Assembly (NCBI RefSeq): GCF_030272615.1
Contig: NC_081414.1
Location: forward strand, 51,799,136 to 51,863,135
Source: Cryptomeria japonica
Taxonomy: Eukaryota > Streptophyta > Pinopsida > Cupressales > Cupressaceae
DNA: 64,000 nt
Reading direction: 5' to 3'
The translations under genes and the position numbers were made by a program. This document shows, piece after piece, positions 23,603 to 35,131 of this stretch. Below the pieces are notes generated by a model. It worked only from the letters and a program-made list of their open reading frames with translations, did not search any database and was not told the DNA's origin. Position 1 is the first letter of the stretch. Each line of letters begins with the position of its first letter.

Positions 23603-26437
23603 CATGATTTATCATTTAACCTAATGTGTCATTTCTTCCTCTAGGATTAATAATTATTTATTTATCCTAAGTCTTCTCATTACAATTAAATATTCATTTA
23701 ATTGGCTAATTATTCCTCTTTGGTGAATTAATTAATAAATCACAAATTATTAATTAATTTACCTAATTTCTTAATTCCTAATTTCCTAATTTCTTAATTT
23801 TTCTAATTCCTAATTTCAATTTCCTCCTATTTCTCTCCTAAATTCATGGAAATGACATGACAATTTGTCATAATTGACAATCAATCAATTTTGACACAGA
23901 AGTTGTCATAATTTGTCATAAATTGACAATCAACAAATTTTGCATAGAAGGTGCATAATTTGTCATAATTGACATAATTGATTTGCAATTTCCATTTGAA
24001 TTGAATCATGCTAATCTTGTCTTTTCTCCAATTTATCTATAAATTGGATGAATTTCTTGAATCAATCCCCTAATCCTTAATCAGACTATCGAATTTATGC
24101 TTCTAGTACTCTTGATCAGAAATCCCGTCTACTTGCTTTCAATTGTGTGTGCACTTGTAGGTGAGATCCACAACTATTTGGAGAGGAAAGAAATACAATG
24201 GAGCCGCATGGAAGAAGCATTCAAATCGTCATTCGGTTTGTCATCGATCGTTGTCTTGTTCGATCTTGTCATTTTGCGATCGATTTGTCATCGATCATGG
24301 TCATTTCCAATCTTGTCATTTTGCAATCTATTTTGTCATCGATTCTTGTCCTCTTGTCAATCTTGTCATTTTGCGATCTATTTTGTCATCGATCCTTGTC
24401 CTTGTCAATTTCTTCAATTGTGCGATCGATTTGTCATCAATCATCGTCGTCTTCTCAATCATGTCAATTTGGATCAATTAGTCATTGTTCCTCGTCAATT
24501 GGCGCCTTTCAATTTGGTCTCCTTATCAATCTCGGTTAGTTTGTTAATCAATTGAACCATTTATTGCATTGATCATTTATCAAGTCAAAATCATGATCAT
24601 GATCGAATCGACATCAAATCAATCTTCAATCACGACTTAATTGTCATTCTTGCATTGCTAACTTATCTTCTAAGGTTTCATGATTTATCATTTAACCTAA
24701 TGTGTCATTTCTTCCTCTAGGATTAATAATTATTTATTTATCCTAAGTCTTCTCATTACAATTAAATATTCATTTAATTGGCTAATTATTCCTCTTTGGT
24801 GAATTAATTAATAAATCACAAATTATTAATTAATTTACCTAATTTCTTAATTCCTAATTTCCTAATTTCTTAATTTTTCTAATTCCTAATTTCAATTTCC
24901 TCCTATTTCTCTCCTAAATTCATGGAAATGACATGACAATTTGTCATAAATTTGTCATAATTGACAATCAATCAATTTTGACATAGAAGTTGTCATAATT
25001 TGTCATAAATTGACAATCAACAAATTTTGCATAGAAGGTGCATAATTTGTCATAAATTTGTCATAATTGACATAATTGATTTGCAATTTCCATTTGAATT
25101 GAATCATGCTAATCTTGTCTTTTCTCCAATTTATCTATAGATAAATTGGATGAATTTCTTGAATCAATCCCCTAATCCTTAATCAGACTATCGAATTTAC
25201 GCTTCTAGTACTCTTGATCAGAAATCCCGTCTACTTGCTTTCAATTGTGTGTGCACTTGTAGGTGAGATCCACAACTATTTGGAGAGGAAAGAAGAACAA
25301 TGGAGCCGCATGGAAGGAGCATTCAAATCGTCATTCGGTTTGTCATCGATCGTTGTCTTGTTTGATCTTGTCATTTTGCGATCGATTTGTCATCGATCGT
25401 GGTCATTTCCAATCTTGTCATTTTGCAATCTATTTTGTCATCGATTGTTGTCCTCTTGTCAATCTTGTCATTTTGCGATCTATTTTGTCATCGATCCTTG
25501 TCCTTGTCAATTTCTTCAATTTTGCGATCGATTTGTCATCAATCATCGTCTTCTCAATCATGTCAATTTGGATCAATTAGTCATTGTTCCTCGTCAATTG
25601 GCGCCTTTCAATTTGGTCTCCTTATCAATCTCAGTTAGTTTGTTAATCAATTGAATCATTTATTGCATTGATCATTTATCAAGTCAAAATCATGATCATG
25701 ATCGAATCGACATCAAATCAATCTTCAATCACGACTTAATTTTCATTCTTGCATTGCTAACTTATCTTCTAAGGTTTCATGATTTATCATTTAACCTAAT
25801 GTGTCATTTCTTCCTCTAGGATTAATAATTATTTATTTATCCTAAGTCTTCTCATTACAATTAAATATTCATTTAATTGGCTAATTATTCCTCTTTGGTG
25901 AATTAATTAATAAATCACAAATTATTAATTAATTTACCTAATTTCTTAATTCCTAATTTCCTAATTTCTTAATTTTTCTAATTCCTAATTTCAATTTCCT
26001 CCTATTTCTCTCCTAAATTCATGGAAATGACATGACAATTTGTCATAAATTTGTCATAATTGACAATCAATCAATTTTGACATAGAAGTTGTCATAATTT
26101 GTCATAAATTGACAATCAACAAATTTTGCATAGAAGGTGCATAATTTGTCATAAATTTGTCATAATTGACATAATTGATTTGCAATTTCCATTTGAATTG
26201 AATCATTCTAATCTTGTCCTTTCTCCAATTTATCTATAAATTGGATGAATTTCTTCAATCAATCCCCTAATCCTTAATCAGACTATCGAATTTACGCTTC
26301 TAGTACTCTTGATCAAAAATCCCGTCTACTTGCTTTCAATTGTGTGTGCACTTGTAGGTGAGATCCACAACTATTTGGAGTGGAAATAAGAACAATGGAG
26401 CCGCATGGAAGGAGAATTCAAATCATCATTCGGTTTG
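23603..26437 (+). repeat. Tandem array of ~1.09-kb units, right part
   Basis: It holds a 5'-truncated unit (23603-24126), full units at 24127 and 25229, and a final partial unit from 26324 that runs into G1 pol-upstream sequence near 26437. The unit at 24127 shares private variants with that at 11063 (AAAGAAATACAATGG, CAATTGTGCGATCG), and the partial unit before it shares variants with that at 9987. So a two-unit block of about 2.16 kb was duplicated before A0 inserted. Confidence 0.92.
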
Positions 26438-28089
26438 CATAATATTTAGTTTTGTATGCTTTGTTTTCATGTCTCTATTGAATGTTGTTTAGGATAGATT
26501 CATTGCATTTAGTTTTGTGATTGAGCTAATGATTAGTATTTTGATATATGCTTTGATGATTTCCTATTTCCTAACGTACACATTGATCCCCATAATCCTT
26601 CCTGAAACATGAATCATTTCACCTCCAAAGGTACATCAATCGATCACACCTGCAGTGTTTAACTCAAAGGATATCCCCGTATGGTACAATAATTGGCTAT
26701 TGGAAAGTGACTCAGAGACTGACTCACATGAGTGGGAATTTGATTCCATACAGCTTAAAACTTCAGATGAGGAAGACACATCACCACCTCCACATCGCAA
26801 AGACATCCTTGTTTACGGAGAAGCATAGATAAAGACCTCTTGGGTTTCTAAGCTGGAAACTTCTTCCATAGACCGTACATCATATCCTACACCTGATTCT
26901 GATAGGAAGGGTACCATCAATGACATTCACCATAATGTTTTAACCCTCACTGATACATCTAGTGAACTTAACCTAATCGATGAAGTAATGCCCATTATCT
27001 ATCTTGAACTCATCGAATGGAACCAACCCAATCCCCCATGCCTTGACCACTTCCAAAATGATGAGGTGGTCATTGAATTTTTGGAATTACAGGATAACAT
27101 ACCAAGCGGGGATCACAAAGCTGGATTCACCATAGAACTTAATAGCGCAACATACTTTGGGGCAGATGCCAAACCTTTCAGCTGCAAAAATATAACAATA
27201 AAACATGGATCTTCCAGTAAAAACCACACTGTGGCACTGTTTGATCCCACAAAAGTAAAAGGAAAGAGCGTATCCAATGGTGAAAACCTCTTTGAGGTGC
27301 CTGAGGATGAAAGGTTTGACATTATTCCCTCTAGTACACAACAAGAATGATCAACAATTCTCATCGAGGAAACCAAAGAATACAATGTGGGGACTCCTGA
27401 AACTCCTCACTACATACATCTGGCATCTCTTTTAACTCTAGAGGAACAACCTAAGTTTGTAGAGTTCTTCCAGAAGCGTCAGATGAACTTCGTATGGTCA
27501 TATGTAGACATGCCTAGGCTTGATCCTGATTTAGTCATGCATCACCTCACCATTGCAGAAGGAGCCAAACCTATCAAGCAGAAGCTTCGCAAGATGCATC
27601 CTCAGATTGCAGTGCTAGTCAAAGCAAAAATTAAGAAACTCCTAGATGTTGGTTTCATTAGACCAATTGATTATGTGGATTGGATATCTAACATTGTGCC
27701 TATCGGCAAACCAAATGGGGGCATTCGTATCTGTATTGACTTCAGGGATCTGAACAAGGCATGTCCTAAAGATGACTTCCCCCTACCAAGCATTGACATA
27801 ATAGTAGACCTAACAGCAGGACATGCCATGCTTTCACTCATAGATGGCTTTTCAGGGTACAATCAGATAAAGATCGCACCAGAGGATCAACATGAGATGA
27901 CCTTCACATGTGCATGGGGAACATACTGCTGGAATGTAATGCCTTTTGGTCTAAAGAATGCAGGAGTGACCTATCAATGAGAAATGACCACCATCTTCCA
28001 TGACATGATGCATACCATAATGGAAGATTATGTTGATGACTTACTGGCAAAATCACTCACAAGAGAAGGTCATCTAAACATATTAGAGA
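26438..28089 (+). pseudogene. G1 pol, part 1: linker and most of reverse transcriptase
   Basis: The region to about 26640 has no coding signal. From there a linker runs to about 27390, similar to G0 (FQNDEVVIEFLELQDN, IELNSA). RT follows with VGFIRPIDY, the catalytic SLIDGFSGYNQI, MPFGLKN and an intact YVDDLL near 28031. In-frame stops include 26826, 27348 and 27978; the last is probably an Arg codon turned TGA. The frame is cut by A2 after LNILE; AGAGA at 28085-28089 is the left target copy. Gag and protease, expected upstream, are absent, and the tandem array lies in their place. Confidence 0.88.
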
Positions 28090-29757
28090 TGTGTAGGGGA
28101 AAAAGCGAGACTAGGCTAACATGTCCTAATCCTACCTTTTGACACACATTGTGGAATACAAAAGAGCTTAGAGGTATCACACAATTGGCTACTTCTTTTT
28201 GTGGAAGAGAGAGCCACGGGCTACCTATTAGGATTTCTATTCCTTTGTTGTAATTGAAAGATAAAATGATACAAGTTCAATTCCTAATCCCAAAGTGCAA
28301 GTATGAACCACTAACAAGATTGCAGAATCAAAACTAAACAATGGAAAGCAGTAAACACAAGGATAAAAGGAGAATGCAGATGTGTACCCAGAGTTAAAAT
28401 CTGAGTGAAAATGTTCGGGACGGGGGCACGGGTGCCACTGTCCTGATTCTGCCCCTGAAACTGCTCCTGAAACTGCTGTTTTGCAACTTGAAAAGCTATC
28501 GAAAATGCTGAACTTGCTGTCTGACAGAAGGACCAGGGCACCCAGCACCACTGTCCTAGGGACCAGGGCACCCAGCGCCCCTGTCCTGTCAGGACTAGGG
28601 CACCCCACGCCCTTGTCCTAGGTTTCTGCTCTGCAATTTGGTGTGAAGTTCTGTCTCGGTCCGCTTCCGTCAGATCTGCAACTTGCGGCGTCAACCAAAT
28701 CCCGAAACCTGCACTTATATCTGAAAAGGTATGGTGGGTGGCTATATAGGGTTTTGCCTTAGTCAAACCCCCGCTTTGGTGATTTCCACCTCCATGAATA
28801 GCCAAGTTGTATAGTAAAAGTTGTGTGTGCAGACCTTGTGTGTGTGCAAGATCCTAAAATGCAAGTGAGAAAACTAGAGCAACCTAGAAAGTAAACCCTA
28901 ATTGCTTGTAAATGATAATGTAAATTCTCTAAATCAAGATGCAAAGTGATCTAAAGCATGAATACAAATGATATAATGAAGCTTATGCAAAGACATGAAA
29001 ACAACATGAAATCATACCCAACCCCAAGGGAGGGGTACAAGCCAATCTTCAGTCGGTGATCCCTTATTGCTCTTCAATGTCTTCAAAGCCCTAAATGGAT
29101 GAATGAAATTGATGAATGCTTGATGGATGGATGTTGAATGTTGTTGAAGTCTTCAAAGATCTTCTCTTTTGCTGCATAGAACGTCCTTGAAACCAAAATC
29201 ATCCCCCTTTCAAATGAAGAAAGAGAGCTCTTATATATGAAACCCTAGGTCTTAATTTCAACTTTTGGCCGACCTAGAGATTGAATCTCTCGCCAATTTC
29301 TTGGGGTTAAGCTTTATTTTATGATTGGATTGCGCTCCTAAAATTTCAGGAAAAATGTCCGGGACCGTGTGCACTCCGAGCGCCATGGTCCTGACAACTT
29401 TTCACCAAATTTTTAGAGCCATCGGATATGTTGATTTTAGAGAGAATCCCGAAGTTATAGGTGATTTCGAGATGTTTTGACCCCCGAAATCAAGCCCCCA
29501 AGTTTAGAATAGGACCTAATTAAGGTTTTTGATTAAATGATGTATTGGAGGAATAAAATGAAAGGGGCACACTTTAATGAAAGGGCCCAACTTTATGATG
29601 TGGAAGATGATGAAATAAGACCTTAGACCTAATTAATTTGATTAATTAAGTGCTAAAGGGGAAATGCAATGCAAAATGCAAAATGCGCCAAGCCAGGTGC
29701 TAAACTAGGTGTGAAATTGTACCACCCTAGCAAGTGCGTACAATTTACGACGCTACA
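28090..29757 (-). repeat. 3' LTR of A2
   Basis: 1668 bp, plus-strand ends TGTGTAGGGG and CGACGCTACA. It matches 35132-36799 with no net indel and a few percent substitutions by eye. It carries the CAGGGC minisatellite near 28528-28620. Confidence 0.95.
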
Positions 29758-29772
29758 TTTAGCCCCCATTTT
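29758..29772 (-). other. Polypurine tract of A2
   Basis: On the minus strand AAAATGGGGGCTAAA abuts the 3' LTR. Confidence 0.7.
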
Positions 29773-31579
29773 AGAGGTCATATGAGTAGTACGTGCATAT
29801 GCAAGCTAAAGTAAAGAAAAGTAAACATTATTTGAAAAAGGATATATCCATAAGTTATCGGAGGAAGCCCCCAGTGGCATCTGCAGTACTCAGTTAAGAA
29901 CCACAACCTACAAAACCACATGTTAGATCACAAAATCACCTAATGCTTACTAAGGAAGGTGATGAAAATTAGAGGGTAGCTATATGCCCCCCCTGTTTCG
30001 GCTTGCTAATTTTAGTGAGTTGAAACAAGGTATCATGTTTACCACTTCGAATTGTTAAAGAATATTGATGACAAATGCTCACAAGAAGATTTGATATGAG
30101 ATCAGAAACTAATGGAGAATCATTTGGTAAGAAAGAGGACTAAATCTCAATTCCAACACAACAAAGAGTGTGAGAATTTGAGAGTTCTCTAACACAAGAT
30201 GAAGGATGTAAATGGAAACAAAATGCAAAGAGAAGAAAAGAAAGGAAAAAAGAATGAATACACATATTGGTGATCCATGAGAAGAATAGTGAGAGAGAAA
30301 ACATGGACTTCTCACCCCTAGATCTTGTCTAGGTGATCCATGGGAAAAGGACATGGAAAACTAGCCCCTAGAGTCTGTCTAGGTGATCCATGTAAGGGAG
30401 GAGAGTGAGAAAGTCTATCCTTATGCCGCTAGTTCCACTCAACCTCGTGCATGTGTGTGTAAGGGAGGTTAGAAGCACCTCATAGGAGTCTATGCCTGAG
30501 TATGCTACAACCTGTATATGTATAGTACAAAAGCATGACATCTCACTCTAAGAGTCTATGCTCTGGTTCCGAGAATGACCCATTGCTCAAAAAGTGTAAT
30601 TTTTATGTCATAAGAAAAGTAGAACAAGGATACCTACCTTCATCACAAAAGAAGATACCCCAAAAAATGCAACAATGTCATAGATCCAAGAAAGAGAGTT
30701 TTACACTCTTTAAGCAAGGATAAGATAGTTGAAAAGGGATATCTTGTAGTATGTGTAAAGGAGATCCTTAGAGGAGAAGAGATCTTTGTATAAAAGACAC
30801 CTATCCCCAATAGGAATTGTCTTAGACAAATATAACATCTTCTAGAATAAGAAAAAGAAGAGAATAAGAATGCAATACTTCCTTCTTTTGCAAGGTGAAA
30901 GTGATTCTTAATGAAGGATGACGCTCTTTTTAACCCAATTGGGAGAGTGAATTCATTATGGATGTATTTTACCAAGTGAAAAAGAGGTTGTAGTCAAGGA
31001 CTTACACCTCTTGTAAGAGAGAATCCTTGAACAAACAACAACAAATGCATACAAGGAATAACATCAAGTAATAAAGTTCACACCATCCACGAAATAGGAA
31101 AAAGTGGATCCTTAGATAAGGATAAGGAAAGATCATTGCTTCCCAAGGATAAGGACAATGAGAAGGACTTACACAATCTTCTAGGGAGAGATTTAGACAT
31201 AAGCAAAATGTACTACATAATCACATGAGTTCATGCAAGCAAGACATTAGTGTATGTAAAATGCTCCTCACAAGAAGTGGGTAGGATAAGAAAGAGAATA
31301 CACATCTTCTCCCATATCTAGGAAAAGAGGATTCTAAAGAAAAGATGATCAATATTTCCACACTATTACCCCAAAGGGAAATTTTAACCATAAAAAGAAG
31401 AGATGTATGAAATCACTCTCATCCCCATAGGAACAAGAGATAACATAGAAAAATTAGGCTATTATATTGCTTCAAAAATATGATTGCACTTGAAATTGTA
31501 CCATCATGAATGACAATGAGCCCCCAGTAAATGAGCTACCAATGCCACATAATGATGAGCAACATAATAGCCATTAATG
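29773..31579 (-). other. 3' noncoding tract of A2
   Basis: No gene seen. The part nearest the LTR is similar to A1 (20345-20923), including the purine run at 29987-29999. A roughly 61-bp imperfect duplication with CTAGGTGATCCATG lies at 30328-30402. The rest is purine-rich on the plus strand and unrecognised. Confidence 0.6.
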
Positions 31580-34500
31580 TTATTTAAAAACATGATAGAT
31601 TGAATGAGGTATTTGAATATGACATGTTGAATGCTCAAATATAAGTAAGATCAAAAACATGTATAAAATGAGAAAAATTGAAGAAGGAAAGTCACAAGAA
31701 ACCTTAGAAGAGGGATGAGTGTAATTTATTAGAGCCTTATCCCTGGAGGAAAGGACTTTATGATGAATAGGAGATAAAGATTCATAAGTGGATTTAGAAA
31801 TTTGAGGGGAGTCATAAAGAGATTTGTTCATCGCCAAGATTTCCTTATGAGGGGAATGAGAGTTGATAGAAGTAGAAGATGATTTAGTTAAAGTGAGATC
31901 ATCATCACTACTAAATATAGCATTCACATTGAGAGATTGTCTTTTAGATGCTTTGGTGGGCTTAGAAAGATTATATCCAAGTCCAAATGAATATTCATGC
32001 ATGTTATGTTCTAAAGGAACTTTAATTCCTTGTTCATTTGTGCCACAACCATTTCCACTATAGCCACTCTTAGCCAAAATATGAAAACCACGACCATAAC
32101 GATTAGCCTTTTCAAAAAGAGAAGGATGTTTTTTATAAGACAAAGAATTAAATTCTTCAGAATTAGAGGTGTGAGGAGAAGAAGTTTGAGAAGCAGCCAT
32201 AAAATTATTGCTCATAGGTTCAGGTAAGACTGATTGATCTCTAGTTTCTTCCTTCTTTTTAAATTTAAGCTCTCTAGGAGGAACCCTATACTCACCTACA
32301 AAGGTGGGATTAAAATCAAGAGATCCCCAATCATCTTCTATGAGAACCTTCTCAGGATCAAAAGCCTTTTCATGTGTAGAATCAAGTTGAGAAGAATCTT
32401 CTTCAGGAACTTTAGGCTCATTCAAATAATTTTGATTATCAGAGGATGATGATTCATCCATAGGTATCTTGTTTAATGAGTCATCACTAGAAGAGGAAGG
32501 CTTAGAAGAACTCCCTTTGGAAGTAGATGTTTGCAAACAAGCTTGAAAATTAGTATCACCTATCAAGGTATATGTCTTATTGTTATAAATAAATTTAACT
32601 TGTCTATGCAATGTAGAGGGGACAACTTGCATACTATGAATCCAAGGTCTCCCTAATAACAAGTTGTATGTTAGATTTCCCGACATAACATGGATAGGAG
32701 TAGGCAAAGTAACAGGTCCCACTGTGATGGGTAAGGTGATAATACCTAATGAAGACTTAGCCACATTATCAAAGCCTCGAATGGGATGAGAGTCAGGCTC
32801 AATAAGGGATGTATCCACATTCATCTTATGCAATAGATTAATGCTACACACATTAAGGCCAGAACCATTATCTACTAGTGTTCGTCTTATAGCAGTGTCA
32901 TTTATGATAACCACAATCATCAAGGGATCATATTGATGTTGAATTTCACTAGTAGGCAACTCATCTTGAGTAAACACAATTTGAGCTTTAGGATTCATCA
33001 CAGAGTTAACCAAAGACACTATATTACTAGATGTATTAGGTGGAGGAACATTCAAATCTTTCAACACATCTTGTAACATTCCATGATGAGCGGAAGAAGT
33101 TTGAACTAAATCCCAAATAGAAATCTTAGCCGGAGTAGTTTTAAGTTGTTCAATAAGATCATATTCCTTACTAAGCATTTGTGAAATACGAGGAGCTTGA
33201 GGAAGAATAGGTTGGGAAGGAGGAAGTGAAGTTGGGATAACTAGAGGAGGATTAGGTTGCCTATTGTTTCTTGTATTATAGGTATGAGCAACCGCATTAT
33301 AACTCTCTCTAGTCAGTTGCTTAGCATACTCATAAGGGCTCTTAGTAGAATAACCTCCTTGCACAGTAATAATAGGTTTCTTAGGAGTGCAAAAAGAATC
33401 ATTAGCATAACCACCTTGAACCACTAAGATAGGCTTTTTTAAAGGTTGAGAATTTTGAGAAGGACAAGCACCTTGGATAGTGAAGAGAGGTTTGTTAGGT
33501 GTTTCATTTACATGTATCAAATTGATTGAGGATGGTTTAGAGGAATGAACAAAAGTGTTGGAAGAATTATTGATAGTCTTCTCTTGCACTAAACTCTTAT
33601 CACGGATTAAATCAATTTTAGGAGAGAGACAAGGGGTAGGCATTGATGTTCTAGTAGGAAGAGTAATACTAGGAAAGGTCATATCATCCTCTATCATCAA
33701 AGGATCTACATGGGGAATAAACTTTCTAGGAGAAGGATCAACATTACTCTCTAAAGTCTCACTTTTGAGAGGGAGATCTTTGAAAGAGATGTTAACCATC
33801 TTGCTTTGAACTAGGGTATCCTTATGAGTAGAACCAAGTTGAGGAGAGGGAGAATAATTGAGATTCAAGGAAGGTGAGAAACTATCAAGGGAGTTTTCAA
33901 TCTTGATTTCATCCCCTTTGGCTAGGGTTCTCTCATGGGGTAGAGAATAATCTACACCTTCTTCTAATGGTTCATCCCAAATAGTGAGGTTGTTGAAAGG
34001 AATGTTTGAAGTATTGTCAATTTCGGGAGAGGAGATAACATTGTTTATTAATTCCTCATTCTTAGGAGGGAGAGCATCAATTGATGTGTTAAACTCATAC
34101 TCTTTCCTCAAAATATGTTCAATATGATCTTTAGGGGAGAGAGAATTAAGGAAATTGCTTATTATTTCATCTTCTTTCTCTAAGGGATGCTTATGGGTAA
34201 GACAAACTTTAGGAGAAGGGTAAGCATTTATCATTAATTCATCATCTCTATTTGGAATTTTGTTGGAAAAGGAAATGCCATCACTAGGGAATGTAGGGAT
34301 CATGTCATCTTCTTGCACAAAAGGATCCTCATGAAGGGAGTGCTTTTTAGGAGGAACATGAACATATTTCTCCAAAGATTCATGCTTAGGAAGGAGATCT
34401 TTGAAAGAAGTGTTCATAACCTCTTGTTGCACTAACATGCCCCCATTGGAAGGACCAACTTTAGGAGAAAATAAGTCAATGTCCATCAATACCTTTTCAC

Positions 34501-34786
34501 TTAGAGAGGCATCATGTAGGGAAGGTGAAGTAACATTAAGAAAGGTGTTTATGATATCATTCTCTTCCTCTAGGATAGCTAAATAGGAAGGGCACATTTT
34601 AGGAGAATTGTCAAGATCACTCTTAAAGTCTTCATCCTTAGAGCATGGCAGAGTCTCAAAGGGATTGGTAGAAACTCTTTTAGGCACTAAAATGTTGTTA
34701 TAGATGGGGGGAGGTTCTTTAGGAGAAGGAAAAATTGAAACAAGGGAAGCTAATCCATTATCACATCTATGAAATGAATGCATCAT
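31580..34786 (-). CDS. A2 ORF: protease (retropepsin) and G-patch polyprotein, 1068 aa
   Basis: The ORF is uninterrupted, unlike nearly all others here. Residues 1-470 are a hydrophilic, repetitive region with recurring SPK, EDDMI and FKDLLPK-like blocks about 50-60 residues apart. KKPI--VQGGY repeats follow near 430-490. A retropepsin-like domain lies near 600-740 (active-site LVDNGSGLNVC near 640, flap/end motif LLGRPWIHSM near 709). A G-patch (AKSGYSGNGCGTNEQGIKVP) lies near 897-916. The last 90 residues include a hydrophobic run and may be fortuitous read-through. G0 has the same protease-then-G-patch order. There is no Gag capsid, zinc knuckle or RT, and no normal pol follows. G-patches usually bind nucleic acid or helicase partners. 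The first ATG at 34786 is 324 bp inside the primer site. It may act in trans or be an inert leftover. Confidence 0.82.
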   Translation of the reverse strand: MMHSFHRCDNGLASLVSIFPSPKEPPPIYNNILVPKRVSTNPFETLPCSKDEDFKSDLDNSPKMCPSYLAILEEENDIINTFLNVTSPSLHDASLSEKVLMDIDLFSPKVGPSNGGMLVQQEVMNTSFKDLLPKHESLEKYVHVPPKKHSLHEDPFVQEDDMIPTFPSDGISFSNKIPNRDDELMINAYPSPKVCLTHKHPLEKEDEIISNFLNSLSPKDHIEHILRKEYEFNTSIDALPPKNEELINNVISSPEIDNTSNIPFNNLTIWDEPLEEGVDYSLPHERTLAKGDEIKIENSLDSFSPSLNLNYSPSPQLGSTHKDTLVQSKMVNISFKDLPLKSETLESNVDPSPRKFIPHVDPLMIEDDMTFPSITLPTRTSMPTPCLSPKIDLIRDKSLVQEKTINNSSNTFVHSSKPSSINLIHVNETPNKPLFTIQGACPSQNSQPLKKPILVVQGGYANDSFCTPKKPIITVQGGYSTKSPYEYAKQLTRESYNAVAHTYNTRNNRQPNPPLVIPTSLPPSQPILPQAPRISQMLSKEYDLIEQLKTTPAKISIWDLVQTSSAHHGMLQDVLKDLNVPPPNTSSNIVSLVNSVMNPKAQIVFTQDELPTSEIQHQYDPLMIVVIINDTAIRRTLVDNGSGLNVCSINLLHKMNVDTSLIEPDSHPIRGFDNVAKSSLGIITLPITVGPVTLPTPIHVMSGNLTYNLLLGRPWIHSMQVVPSTLHRQVKFIYNNKTYTLIGDTNFQACLQTSTSKGSSSKPSSSSDDSLNKIPMDESSSSDNQNYLNEPKVPEEDSSQLDSTHEKAFDPEKVLIEDDWGSLDFNPTFVGEYRVPPRELKFKKKEETRDQSVLPEPMSNNFMAASQTSSPHTSNSEEFNSLSYKKHPSLFEKANRYGRGFHILAKSGYSGNGCGTNEQGIKVPLEHNMHEYSFGLGYNLSKPTKASKRQSLNVNAIFSSDDDLTLTKSSSTSINSHSPHKEILAMNKSLYDSPQISKSTYESLSPIHHKVLSSRDKALINYTHPSSKVSCDFPSSIFLILYMFLILLIFEHSTCHIQIPHSIYHVFK

Positions 34787-35109
34787 GACAACAATTTTCC
34801 TTTTTCAAATGATAACACATGCAAAATAGAAGGAAATGTTTAATTTTAACCAATGCAAGCACTTAGAATGTAGATTTAGAAAATGAAATTTATGATTCAA
34901 ATGAGTTCCTAAATCAGATTTGAAATTATTGATCCCAATTAAACTATCCACAAGTTCAACTTTGAATTGAAAAATTAGGGTTTTAGCAAAAATTTCCTCT
35001 AAATTTTTTGAATCTTGCAAGAAATTAAAACTTGTAAATGCAAATTTGAATTTGAAATAGCATAAACACTCAAATTTGAAAACATAAATCAGAATTAGAG
35101 AAGATTGGA
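34787..35109 (-). other. Leader of A2
   Basis: Noncoding tract between primer site and the long ORF; short frames only, nothing recognised. Confidence 0.6.
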
Positions 35110-35128
35110 ATTCACGTCGGGTTCACCA
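35110..35128 (-). other. Primer-binding site of A2 (tRNA-Trp type)
   Basis: On the minus strand TGGTGAACCCGACGTGAAT, three bases from the LTR, is a perfect match to the complement of the plant tRNA-Trp 3' end as recalled. It is the best preserved of the primer sites in this window. Confidence 0.8.
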
Positions 35129-35131
35129 AAA

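Noticed and set aside
7791-26437. CRISPR-like array
   Set aside because: Units of 1.09 kb are contiguous tandem copies without unique spacers, in a plant retroelement.
7791-26437. TGACA clusters as a proven homeodomain binding platform
   Set aside because: The motif excess is real by eye, but short AT-rich repeats can create it; there is no evidence of binding, so it is kept only as part of the array finding.
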